Shown here: positions 1-6,885 of the stretch, piece by piece
Position numbering within the stretch: the first letter of the stretch is position 1
Layout of the letters: every line of letters starts with the position of its first letter
NCBI GenBank assembly: GCA_049600855.1
Contig: JBMYQA010000191.1
Coordinates: 1 to 11,597, forward strand
DNA length: 11,597 bases
Reading direction: 5' to 3'
Source: JBMYQA01 sp049600855
GTDB taxonomy: Bacteria; Bacteroidota; Bacteroidia; Cytophagales; Flammeovirgaceae
The notes under the pieces: generated by a model
What the model was told of the DNA's origin: nothing
Database searches by the model: none
Seen by the model: the letters and a program-made list of their open reading frames with translations, nothing else
Program-made: the position numbers and the translations under genes

Positions 1-461
1 TACATACCTATTGGAATTTCCCTCAAAAAGAACTTTTTACCAAACTTGGCATCACCAGCATGACCTTAGAGCCTGACCCATCAGGAACCTTTATAGGTTC
101 TTCTTTTGCTTATGCCACTGCGCGTGATTGGGCAAAACTTGGCTTGCTGTACTTAAAAGATGGCGTATGGAACCAAGAACGTATTTTACCTGAAGGTTGG
201 GTAAACTATACCAGCACCCCAACCCCAGCAGCTATTGGCGGACAATATGGTGCCCACTTTTGGATGGATGCAGGAGATCGCAAACAAGAAAAAAAATGGA
301 AAGGCGTTCCAAAAGACATGTATTACATGAGTGGTTTTGATGGCCAATCCATCACCATTATTCCATCACTAAAATTGGTGATTGTGCGACTAAGTTATTC
401 GCAAGCAAATAGCGAAGAATTCGGTAAATTCCTAGAAGGCATTATCGGAGCGTTTAAGTAA
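1..461 (+). CDS. Serine hydrolase, beta-lactamase superfamily (C-terminal part, 5' end outside window)
   Basis: The reading frame is already open at base 3 and runs to a TAA at 459-461, giving the last 152 residues of a longer protein. The ATG at base 60 is internal, because family-like sequence (YWNFPQKELF) lies upstream of it. The stretch with EPDPSGTF, then SS and ATARDW, followed by GLLYLKDG and ILPEGWV, is typical of the beta-lactamase/6-aminohexanoate-dimer hydrolase family of serine hydrolases. The catalytic SxxK and Tyr motifs would lie upstream, outside the window. Near the C-terminus, GFDGQSITIIP followed by LVIVRL matches the third active-site strand; the His often found in a G-H-x-G-Q pattern is Phe here. 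Such enzymes cleave amide or ester bonds, but the substrate cannot be told. No terminator separates it from the next gene 43 bases downstream. Family assignment is confident, function is not. Confidence 0.85.
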   Translation, partial: HTYWNFPQKELFTKLGITSMTLEPDPSGTFIGSSFAYATARDWAKLGLLYLKDGVWNQERILPEGWVNYTSTPTPAAIGGQYGAHFWMDAGDRKQEKKWKGVPKDMYYMSGFDGQSITIIPSLKLVIVRLSYSQANSEEFGKFLEGIIGAFK

Positions 462-504
462 GGCTAGCATTTTATCATCACTGAATTCTTAGTATCTTCG
501 TTTT

Positions 505-2046
505 ATGCAAAATTTACCCATTGGAATACAGGATTTCAAAACCCTTCGTGAAGGTTCATACATCTATGTTGATAAGACTTCATCCATCTATTCAATAATA
601 AATGGGGGAAAATACTATTTTTTATCCCGCCCAAGGCGATTTGGGAAAAGCTTACTCATCAATACCATTGCCGAAGTATTTCGGGGTAATCAAGCTGTTT
701 TTAAAGGCTTATGGATTGAAGATCAGTGGGATTGGAATCAAACAAACCCCGTAATTGATTTACGATTCAATGAAAGTGTGTATAAAGACATTGGACTGAC
801 TGTTGACATTAATCGCAGATTAGATGATGTGGCTAAGCGATATTCCTTAACATTATCAGAAGAAAACTATGCCTTACGCTTTCGGGAATTGATTCTTAAC
901 CTTTACGAACAACAGGGTAAGGTCGTCGTCTTAATTGATGAATATGATAAACCTATTATAGACTTTCTAGATAATATTCCTCAGGCAGAAGAGAATCGAG
1001 AAATCTTAAAAGTTTTTTATTCGGTATTAAAACCTTTAGATGCCCACCTGCAACTTGTTTTCATTACAGGGGTTAGTAAATTTAGTCGAGTATCCATTTT
1101 TTCAGATTTGAATAATTTACAGGATATTTCCAGACATCCTCATTACAACACCATTTGTGGCTACACCCAAGGTGAATTAGAACATTATTTTGATGATCGA
1201 ATAAAGGCGTTAGCCGAAGAACATCATCGAAGTGTAACGGAGCAATTAAGTTTAATTCGAAAATGGTATAATGGCTATAACTGGGCTGGTAAAGAAACAC
1301 TTTATAATCCTTTTTCCATATTAAATTATTTTTCTGCGGGGCAATTCCAAAATTTTTGGTTCACGACAGGCACGCCAACTTTTCTAATTAAGGCTTTGCA
1401 TCAACGGCACATTTATAACCTTGATGCCATGGAACTGGACAATTCTTTATTGGAAAGCTTCCGACTAAAAGCTATTTCTACAGAAACCTTACTCTTTCAA
1501 ACGGGCTACATTACCATCAAAAAAGATTTAGGTTTTGACTTGTACGAAGTGGGCTATCCAAACCAAGAAGTAAGAGAGTCGATGCTTCGTCATTTAATGG
1601 AGGCTTATACAGCAGCCCCACAAGGCCGTGCCGCTGTGCCTGCAGCAAAGATGGCGCGCGCAATCCATTCTGATCAAGTAGAAGAGTTTTGCCTACACCT
1701 TAATAGTCTATTAGCCAGTATACCTTATGACCTTCACCAAGATAATGAAGCCTATTACCACAGCATTGTTTTCTTAGCACTTTCTATTGTAGGTATCCAC
1801 GTACAATCCGAAGTCCATGTAGCAACAGGACGATTAGATGCCATCATTCAAACCAATCGAGCCATTTATTTAGTAGAATTCAAGGTAAATCAAAGTGCAG
1901 CTATTGCCTTAGCACAAATCAAAAGCAAGAATTACCACCAATCGTTCTCAGGAGTAGAAAAACCCATTTTAGCATTAGGTATCAACTTCAATACAGAAGC
2001 CAAAAAAGTAGACGATTGGACGATAGAAGAAGTAAAATTTGCATAA
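505..2046 (+). CDS. AAA-ATPase-like protein with C-terminal PD-(D/E)XK nuclease-like domain
   Basis: This 513-residue protein belongs to the widespread, poorly characterised family that pairs an AAA-ATPase-like domain with a PD-(D/E)XK nuclease-like domain, often present in many copies in Bacteroidota. The N-terminus has the family opening (LPIGIQDFKTLRE, then YVDKT). A P-loop RPRRFGKS sits at residues 42-49, a Walker B strand VVLIDEYD at 141-148, and a sensor-like TGVSKFS at 188-194. The C-terminal nuclease core shows E436, D445 in GRLD, E458-x-K460 in VEFKV and Q471 six residues before Y477, so the active-site set looks intact. The middle (about 220-400) is linker sequence. The start at 505 is the first ATG of the conserved domain. 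The cellular role is unknown; proposals for the family include DNA processing or mobile-element/defence functions, but nothing here decides. Residues 369-386 are encoded by an unusually GC-rich patch. Confidence 0.88.
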   Translation: MQNLPIGIQDFKTLREGSYIYVDKTSSIYSIINGGKYYFLSRPRRFGKSLLINTIAEVFRGNQAVFKGLWIEDQWDWNQTNPVIDLRFNESVYKDIGLTVDINRRLDDVAKRYSLTLSEENYALRFRELILNLYEQQGKVVVLIDEYDKPIIDFLDNIPQAEENREILKVFYSVLKPLDAHLQLVFITGVSKFSRVSIFSDLNNLQDISRHPHYNTICGYTQGELEHYFDDRIKALAEEHHRSVTEQLSLIRKWYNGYNWAGKETLYNPFSILNYFSAGQFQNFWFTTGTPTFLIKALHQRHIYNLDAMELDNSLLESFRLKAISTETLLFQTGYITIKKDLGFDLYEVGYPNQEVRESMLRHLMEAYTAAPQGRAAVPAAKMARAIHSDQVEEFCLHLNSLLASIPYDLHQDNEAYYHSIVFLALSIVGIHVQSEVHVATGRLDAIIQTNRAIYLVEFKVNQSAAIALAQIKSKNYHQSFSGVEKPILALGINFNTEAKKVDDWTIEEVKFA

Positions 2047-2085
2047 TTCTAATCAATATCACGAATCACCGAAAAATAATGCGAA

Positions 2086-2120
2086 TTTTCGCTGTAATCA
2101 GCAAAATACTACTACCTTTG
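2086..2120 (+). promoter_or_regulatory. Probable Bacteroidota-type promoter for the atp cluster
   Basis: TACCTTTG at 2113-2120 is an exact match to the Bacteroidota -7 consensus TAnnTTTG. A TTTTCG at 2086-2091 lies about 21-22 bases upstream where a -33 element is expected; it matches TTTG only partly. Transcription would begin near 2124-2127, just after the nuclease gene ends, so the atp genes probably have their own promoter. This is motif evidence only. Confidence 0.5.
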
Positions 2121-2146
2121 CGCCCCCAATGAATTGGTCGATTGAT

Positions 2147-2569
2147 ATGGCTCAAGCAATTGATACAGCAAAATTTTTTAAGTGGACAGGCATCATTACG
2201 CTTGTAATGATTTTGGGAATCGTTGGAGGCGACCAACTGGGTTGGTTTAAGCAACATCCTTACACTTGGTGGATTTTAGCCTATCATCTGGGATTAACCA
2301 CCATTTCATTTTTTATGCTCCGACAAGGTATGAAAAGCGATGATGGTTTTGAGTTTTACAATCACTTCATGGGAAATGTAGCCATCAGGCTCTTATTATC
2401 AGCCGCCGTGCTGTTTATATACTACTTTAAAGTGAAAGTAGAGAACATAAGTTTCACAATTACTTTTTTTGCTTTCTATTTCACTTATACAGTGTTTGAA
2501 ATTAAGTACCTATTGGCTAACTTGCGCCCGAATTCCGAAAGCGATAAGCAATCAAATGAAAAAAAATAA
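2147..2569 (+). CDS. AtpI-like four-helix membrane protein at the head of the atp operon
   Basis: This 140-residue protein has four predicted membrane helices, at about residues 11-28, 39-58, 76-94 and 100-118, and a charged, lysine-rich tail. Its size, topology and position directly before atpB fit the AtpI (ATP synthase I chain) group, which helps assemble the c-ring or supply cations. The sequence similarity I can see is weak, so the name is tentative. The frame is open from an ATG at 2039, but that would precede the probable promoter at 2113-2120 and overlap the nuclease gene. ATG 2129 would leave almost no leader. ATG 2147 gives about 20 bases of leader and is preferred, though 2129 is possible. 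The stop overlaps the atpB start by 14 bases, which suggests translational coupling. The small AtpZ gene often found here in relatives is not visible. Confidence 0.72.
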   Translation: MAQAIDTAKFFKWTGIITLVMILGIVGGDQLGWFKQHPYTWWILAYHLGLTTISFFMLRQGMKSDDGFEFYNHFMGNVAIRLLLSAAVLFIYYFKVKVENISFTITFFAFYFTYTVFEIKYLLANLRPNSESDKQSNEKK

Positions 2570-3608
2570 GTTCGACCTACGTGCTAAGCTGTTAATTTTC
2601 AGCCTTTTTTTCGCAGCCTTATTTGCGGCTAATCCTCAAACTGCCCTAGCTGGTGGCCCCGCAGGGGGAAAGTTCTCTGCCAAAGACATGATTATGCATC
2701 ACGTCATGGATGAATACGAGTGGCACATCGCCACTACAGGAGATGGCAACCACATTACCATTCCACTTCCCGTAATTCTTTGGACAGATCAAGGCTTAGA
2801 TGTTTTCTCTTCTAGCGAATTCCATCACAACACAGATGAAGAAGGGTACATTACCCGACCAAGTGGCGCTTATAAGGTATCGCACGGTCACTTAGTTGAG
2901 AAAAGTGGTAAATCATTTATGGATTTCTCACTTACGAAAAACGCCTTCTCCATTATGTTGGCAACGCTATTACTCATGGTCATTTTCTTAAGTGTTGCTG
3001 GCGCTTACAAAAAGCGTCCTGGACAAGCACCTAAAGGCCTACAAGCGGTCATTGAGCCCATTTTTGAGTTTATTCGTGACGATGTGGTCATTCCTAATAT
3101 CGGAGAGAAGAAGTATAGGACATACTTGCCATTCATTATGGCTTTGTTTTTCTTCATCTGGTTCAACAACTTATTAGGCTTAATTCCTACAGGAGCTAAT
3201 GCTTCTGGAAACATTGCCTTCACGCTAACACTAGCCGTGTTTACTTTAATTATTACTAATATTTCAGGTAATAAACATTACTGGGGACACATTTTCTGGA
3301 CTCCTGGTGTTCCATTACCACTTCGAATTATCATGTTACCTGTGGAGGTTTTAGGTATTTTCACCAAGCCTTTCGCCCTGATGATTCGTTTGTTTGCAAA
3401 CATCACGGCAGGTCACATCATTATCTTGAGTTTAATTAGCTTCATCTTCATCTTTAAGAATGCTGCTTTAGGTTTACCTGTAGGAGCCGTTGTTATTGCG
3501 ATGACCTTCTTAGAGTTGTTTGTTGCAGCACTACAAGCATATATTTTTGCCCTTCTTTCTGCGCTATTTATCGGATTAGCAGTTGAGGAGCATGACGATC
3601 ACCACTAA
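2556..3608 (+). CDS. atpB: F-type ATP synthase subunit a (F0)
   Basis: Subunit a forms the two proton half-channels next to the c-ring in the inner membrane. The essential arginine is R278 in MIRLFANITAGH (276-287), followed by E320 and Q327 in the last-helix motif (FLELFVAALQAY). Several hydrophobic helices run from about residue 127 to the end. The protein is 350 residues, longer than the roughly 270 of E. coli, because of an N-terminal extension: a signal-peptide-like start (residues 1-32, positive then hydrophobic, ending ALAGG) and a soluble section of about 90 residues rich in His. Extended subunit a with a signal sequence is typical of Bacteroidota. The start was set at ATG 2556 because it opens the signal peptide; the open frame extends upstream to 2469, but that part lies inside the preceding gene. 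The C-terminus ends in an acidic, His-rich tail (EEHDDHH). Confidence 0.96.
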   Translation: MKKNKFDLRAKLLIFSLFFAALFAANPQTALAGGPAGGKFSAKDMIMHHVMDEYEWHIATTGDGNHITIPLPVILWTDQGLDVFSSSEFHHNTDEEGYITRPSGAYKVSHGHLVEKSGKSFMDFSLTKNAFSIMLATLLLMVIFLSVAGAYKKRPGQAPKGLQAVIEPIFEFIRDDVVIPNIGEKKYRTYLPFIMALFFFIWFNNLLGLIPTGANASGNIAFTLTLAVFTLIITNISGNKHYWGHIFWTPGVPLPLRIIMLPVEVLGIFTKPFALMIRLFANITAGHIIILSLISFIFIFKNAALGLPVGAVVIAMTFLELFVAALQAYIFALLSALFIGLAVEEHDDHH

Positions 3609-3668
3609 GATCAACTAACACTGGTATTGTATTTTAATTGTTTTTACATCATATAAATTCGTTCTAAA

Positions 3669-3917
3669 ATGGCTTTATTAGACATTTTGTTACAATTAGC
3701 AGGTTCTTTCAGCACATTAGGTGCTGGTATTGGTGCAGGTTTAGCAGTAATGGGTGCTGGTATGGGTATTGGCCGTATCGGTGGTTCAGCTGTTGAATCT
3801 ATGGCTCGTCAGCCAGAAATGGCTGGTCGTTTGCAAACTGCTATGTTGATTGCTGCTGCCTTGATTGAAGGTGCTGCGCTTTTCGCAATTGCGGTTTGTT
3901 TCCTTATCGCTGGATAA
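3669..3917 (+). CDS. atpE: F-type ATP synthase subunit c (F0 rotor ring)
   Basis: This 82-residue protein is two membrane helices joined by the polar loop ARQPE (46-50), the hallmark of subunit c, which forms the rotating proton-carrying ring. The ion-binding carboxylate is E67 in the second helix (AALIEGAALF). The Gln and Ser that mark sodium-binding rings are not seen: the position after E67 is Gly, and the helix-1 position in GMGIG is Ile, so a proton ring is likely. Helix 1 is rich in spaced glycines (GAGIGAGLAVMGAGMGIG), which allows tight helix packing in the ring. The gene lies 60 bases after atpB and is followed by a strong stem-loop at 3939-3975. Several c subunits are needed per enzyme, so high expression is expected. 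Confidence 0.97.
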   Translation: MALLDILLQLAGSFSTLGAGIGAGLAVMGAGMGIGRIGGSAVESMARQPEMAGRLQTAMLIAAALIEGAALFAIAVCFLIAG

Positions 3918-3938
3918 GGCAACCTGTTACAAAGATTT

Positions 3939-3975
3939 GGATCAGGGTGATTCGGGATTGCCGACACCTTGATTC
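3939..3975 (+). other. Strong RNA stem-loop in the atpE-atpF gap, no U-tract
   Basis: Bases 3939-3949 pair with 3965-3975: 11 pairs, of which two are G-U. After a two-base bulge (3950-3951), 3952-3955 (TCGG) pair with 3961-3964 (CCGA), leaving the loop GATTG. The structure begins 22 bases after the atpE stop. The following bases (TCTTCCAAATAAAG) hold no T-run, so it is not a normal intrinsic terminator. It more likely marks an RNA processing or 3'-protection site. The pairing is seen directly; the role is inferred. Confidence 0.6.
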
Positions 3976-4031
3976 TCTTCCAAATAAAGCTAAATCGATT
4001 CGAGTGTATTTACATTTAACATTTCTATAAA

Positions 4032-4538
4032 ATGATTCTTCTTGCAGGCATTGTAACCCCTCAGTTAGGCTTAATTTTCTGGACATCTCTTTTCTTCATC
4101 ATTGTATTTTTGATATTAGGCAAGTTTGCGTTCAAACCTATCGCTCAGGCTTTAGAAGATCGTAATAAGTCTATTGAAGATGCTTTGGCTTCTGCCGAAA
4201 AAGCTAAAGAAGAGATGGCTTCATTAACTGCTAAAAATGAGGAGTTATTACGTGAAGCGCGTAGCGAGCGTGACAAAATTTTAACAGAAGCTCGTACACA
4301 AGCTAAAAATATTGTAGAAGAAGCTCAAGCTGCTTCTAAAGTAGAGGCAGATAAAATCATCAAAACTGCTCAAGAAGCGATTGAAAGTGAGAAAAACAAG
4401 GCATTATCTGAAGTAAAAAATCAAGTTGCTGCGATTTCTCTTGACTTGGCTGAAAAAGTTCTTAGAAAAGAATTAGCTGACAAAGCTTCTCAAGAAAACT
4501 TGGTGGAAGGTTATTTGAAAGACATCAACTTAAACTAA
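4032..4538 (+). CDS. atpF: F-type ATP synthase subunit b (peripheral stalk)
   Basis: This 168-residue protein has one N-terminal membrane helix (about residues 9-30, QLGLIFWTSLFFIIVFLILG) and then a long, charged alpha-helical region (about 36-145) rich in Ala, Glu and Lys. That is the usual build of subunit b, the stator rod joining subunit a to F1. The motif FKPIAQALEDRNKSIEDAL just after the membrane helix is characteristic of the family. Length is normal. The start ATG at 4032 comes directly before the membrane helix and is the only sensible choice. The gap from atpE is 114 bases, the longest in the cluster, and holds the stem-loop at 3939-3975. Only one b gene is present and no b' copy is seen, so a homodimer is likely. 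Confidence 0.95.
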   Translation: MILLAGIVTPQLGLIFWTSLFFIIVFLILGKFAFKPIAQALEDRNKSIEDALASAEKAKEEMASLTAKNEELLREARSERDKILTEARTQAKNIVEEAQAASKVEADKIIKTAQEAIESEKNKALSEVKNQVAAISLDLAEKVLRKELADKASQENLVEGYLKDINLN

Positions 4539-4601
4539 TCAGTTGCTGACTCACACATAACCAATAAGCTTCATTAATCTTTGTATTTTATTTCATAGCT
4601 C

Positions 4602-5138
4602 ATGTCAGAATATAGAGTTTCATCCCGATACGCAAAATCATTGATCGAATTGGCTCAAGAGAAAAATCTTTTGGATCAAGTAAAAAATGACATGGTTTTG
4701 TTCCGTGACACTTGCGATCAGAGCAGGGATTTGAGTCTCATGCTAAAAAGCCCAATCATTTCTCACATAAAAAAGGCAGAGATTTTAAAAAGCCTTTTTG
4801 AAGGTAAAGTAAATGAGTTAACCTTTTCGTTCATCGACATCGTCTGCAAGAAAACAAGGGAGTTTTTACTTTATCCTATTGCTAAGCAATTTCTTCATCA
4901 ATATAATGAGGTTAAAGGAATTCAAAAGGCTACTGTAATTTCTTCTACTCCGCTTACTGTAACGGCAAGAGAAGCTATTAATAAAGTAGTTAGTGAGGTA
5001 ACTGGTAAGACTGTTGAGTTGGAAGAGAAAGTAGATGAAAGCTTAATTGGAGGTTATGTTTTACGTGTTGGGGATAAGCAGATTGATGACTCTGTAAAAA
5101 GCAGATTGAAAAACTTGCGAGCCGAACTTTCGGCCTAA
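4602..5138 (+). CDS. atpH: F-type ATP synthase subunit delta (F1 stator cap)
   Basis: This 178-residue protein opens with the family start (SSRYAKSLIELAQE, residues 7-20) and ends with the signature VDESLIGGYVLRVGDKQIDD (144-163), followed by a helix of the type SRLKNLRAEL. Delta sits on top of the alpha/beta hexamer and links it to the b stalk. Length matches the family. It follows atpF with a 63-base gap that shows only a very weak hairpin. AATCTTTG at 4576-4583 differs by one base from the -7 promoter consensus but lacks a well-spaced -33 partner, so an internal promoter is uncertain. The last codons contain a small GC-rich hairpin (5121-5134). Confidence 0.95.
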   Translation: MSEYRVSSRYAKSLIELAQEKNLLDQVKNDMVLFRDTCDQSRDLSLMLKSPIISHIKKAEILKSLFEGKVNELTFSFIDIVCKKTREFLLYPIAKQFLHQYNEVKGIQKATVISSTPLTVTAREAINKVVSEVTGKTVELEEKVDESLIGGYVLRVGDKQIDDSVKSRLKNLRAELSA

Positions 5139-5148
5139 GTATATTTTA

Positions 5149-5176
5149 GGGCTTGTTGTAGAAGCAATCCCGTTTT
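5149..5176 (+). other. Weak stem-loop with short T-run in the atpH-atpA gap
   Basis: GGGCTT at 5149-5154 can pair with AAGC (5162-5165) and then, across a bulge, with CCC (5169-5171). Five T bases follow at 5173-5177. A second, compact hairpin, GCCGA-ACTT-TCGGC (5121-5134), lies just upstream in the last atpH codons. Together they could cause partial termination or attenuation before atpA, but the bulged stem is weak and no function is shown. Confidence 0.3.
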
Positions 5177-5219
5177 TAGTCTTTAAGTAGAACGTTCATT
5201 TTTATAAACGACATAGACA

Positions 5220-6806
5220 ATGGTTCAAATCAGACCCGATGAAGTCTCTGCAATTTTAAGGGAACAATTATCCAACTTTAAATCAGAGGCGGAATTAGAA
5301 GAAATTGGCACTGTATTACAAGTAGGTGACGGTGTAGCCCGTATCTATGGATTAACTAACTCTCAAGCTGGTGAGCTTATCGATTTTGGTAATGGCTTGC
5401 GTGGCATGGTATTGAACTTAGAAGAGGATAATGTTGGTGCGGTAATTTTCGGTGATTCTAAGTTAGTACATGAGGGAGATACAGTGAAAAGAACTGGTCA
5501 GATTGCTTCCATCAAAGTAGGTGAAGGCATGTTAGGCCGTGTAGTTGACACCTTGGGTAACCCTATTGATGGTAAAGGCGAATTAGGTGGTGACCTTTAT
5601 GAAATGCCTCTTGAGCGTAAAGCTCCTGGTGTAATCTACAGAAAACCTGTTGCTGAACCATTGCAAACTGGTATCAAAGCGATTGACTCTATGATTCCTA
5701 TCGGTAGAGGTCAGCGTGAGTTGATTATTGGTGACCGTCAGACTGGTAAAACTGCGGTTGCGATTGATACCATCATCAATCAAAAAGAATTTTATGAAAA
5801 AGGAGAGCCTGTTTACTGTATCTACGTTGCTGTAGGTCAGAAGGCTTCTACGATTGCTGGTGTAGTAAATGCCTTGGAAAAAGGTGGAGCGATGCCTTAT
5901 ACTACCGTTGTAGCTGCTGGTGCTTCTGACTCTGCTCCTATGCAGTTCTTCGCGCCATTTACGGGTGCTGCTATCGGAGAGTTTTTCCGTGATACTGGTC
6001 GTCCTGCATTAGTGATTTACGATGACCTTTCTAAGCAAGCAGTATCTTACCGTGAGGTATCTCTATTATTGAGACGTCCTCCAGGTCGTGAGGCCTATCC
6101 TGGTGATGTATTCTACTTGCACTCACGTTTATTGGAAAGAGCGGCAAAAATCACTGACTCTGATGAAATTGCTAGCCAAATGAATGATTTACCTGAATCA
6201 ATTAAGCCAATTGTTAAGGGTGGAGGTTCATTAACGGCACTTCCAATTATTGAAACTCAAGCTGGTGACGTTTCTGCTTATATTCCTACCAATGTAATTT
6301 CAATTACTGATGGTCAGATTTTCTTGGAAACCAACCTATTTAACTCAGGTATTCGCCCTGCTATTAACGTAGGTATCTCTGTATCTCGTGTAGGAGGTTC
6401 TGCTCAAATCAAATCCATGAAATCTGTAGCAGGTACATTGAAGCTTGACCAAGCGCAATTCCGTGAACTAGAAGCGTTTGCTAAGTTTGGTTCTGACTTG
6501 GATGCAGCTACTCAATTAACGATTAGCCGTGGTCGTAAGAACTTGGAAATCTTGAAACAAGCTCAGTTCGATCCAATGCCAGTAGAGAAACAAGTAGCAA
6601 TTATCTATGCCGCTACTAATGGTTTACTTGACGATGTAGCAGAGGAAAACGTTAAAGCGTTTGAAAAAGAATTCTTGAGAATTTTAGAGACAAGCCATGC
6701 AGATACATTGAATAGCTTGTTAACACTTAAAAAGCTTAAGAAAGGAACAGATCAGGCAAATGTTCTTGAGCAAGTAGCTGCTGATGTAGCGAAAACCTTT
6801 GCCTAA
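5220..6806 (+). CDS. atpA: F-type ATP synthase subunit alpha (F1)
   Basis: This 528-residue protein is the non-catalytic nucleotide-binding subunit of the F1 hexamer. It shows the N-terminal beta-barrel region (about 26-95), the Walker A motif GDRQTGKT at 171-178, the Walker B strand ALVIYDD at 263-269, and the block RRPPGREAYPGDVFYLHSRL (285-304). The family signature PAINVGISVSRVGG lies at 380-393, with R390 corresponding to the arginine that reaches into the catalytic site of beta. Between RAAK (307-310) and GGGSLTALPIIETQ (334-347), the sequence DSDEIASQMNDLPESIKP makes this loop somewhat longer than in E. coli, as I recall for other Bacteroidota alphas. Length is otherwise normal. The start ATG 5220 lies 81 bases after atpH. 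A perfect 11-bp stem-loop follows the gene, and atpG comes next. Confidence 0.98.
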   Translation: MVQIRPDEVSAILREQLSNFKSEAELEEIGTVLQVGDGVARIYGLTNSQAGELIDFGNGLRGMVLNLEEDNVGAVIFGDSKLVHEGDTVKRTGQIASIKVGEGMLGRVVDTLGNPIDGKGELGGDLYEMPLERKAPGVIYRKPVAEPLQTGIKAIDSMIPIGRGQRELIIGDRQTGKTAVAIDTIINQKEFYEKGEPVYCIYVAVGQKASTIAGVVNALEKGGAMPYTTVVAAGASDSAPMQFFAPFTGAAIGEFFRDTGRPALVIYDDLSKQAVSYREVSLLLRRPPGREAYPGDVFYLHSRLLERAAKITDSDEIASQMNDLPESIKPIVKGGGSLTALPIIETQAGDVSAYIPTNVISITDGQIFLETNLFNSGIRPAINVGISVSRVGGSAQIKSMKSVAGTLKLDQAQFRELEAFAKFGSDLDAATQLTISRGRKNLEILKQAQFDPMPVEKQVAIIYAATNGLLDDVAEENVKAFEKEFLRILETSHADTLNSLLTLKKLKKGTDQANVLEQVAADVAKTFA

Positions 6807-6819
6807 TTATAATATTATT

Positions 6820-6846
6820 CAAGGAGTAAAGGTATTTTACTCCTTG
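6820..6846 (+). other. Perfect 11-bp stem-loop in the atpA-atpG gap, no U-tract
   Basis: CAAGGAGTAAA (6820-6830) is followed by the loop GGTAT and its exact reverse complement TTTACTCCTTG (6836-6846). It starts 14 bases after the atpA stop and 40 bases before atpG. The next bases are CTCTTTGAAG, so the poly-U needed for intrinsic termination is missing. It may protect the atpA 3' end or lower atpG expression; both are inferences. The perfect pairing is seen directly. Confidence 0.65.
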
Positions 6847-6885
6847 CTCTTTGAAGTTTGATTCAACAACACATTTTTAGAAGCT

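Noticed and set aside
493..500. TATCTTCG as promoter of the nuclease gene
   Set aside because: It differs from consensus, lies only 4 bases before the start codon and lacks a -33 partner.
2039..2146. Upstream ATGs (2039 and 2129) as starts of the AtpI-like gene
   Set aside because: ATG 2039 overlaps the nuclease gene and precedes the probable promoter, and its extra residues look like non-coding sequence. ATG 2129 would leave almost no leader, though it is not excluded.
2469..2555. Upstream extension of the atpB frame
   Set aside because: It lies inside the AtpI-like gene and would bury the signal peptide that begins at 2556.
3654..3661. TAAATTCG before atpE as an internal promoter
   Set aside because: It has no well-spaced -33 element and would give an almost leaderless transcript.
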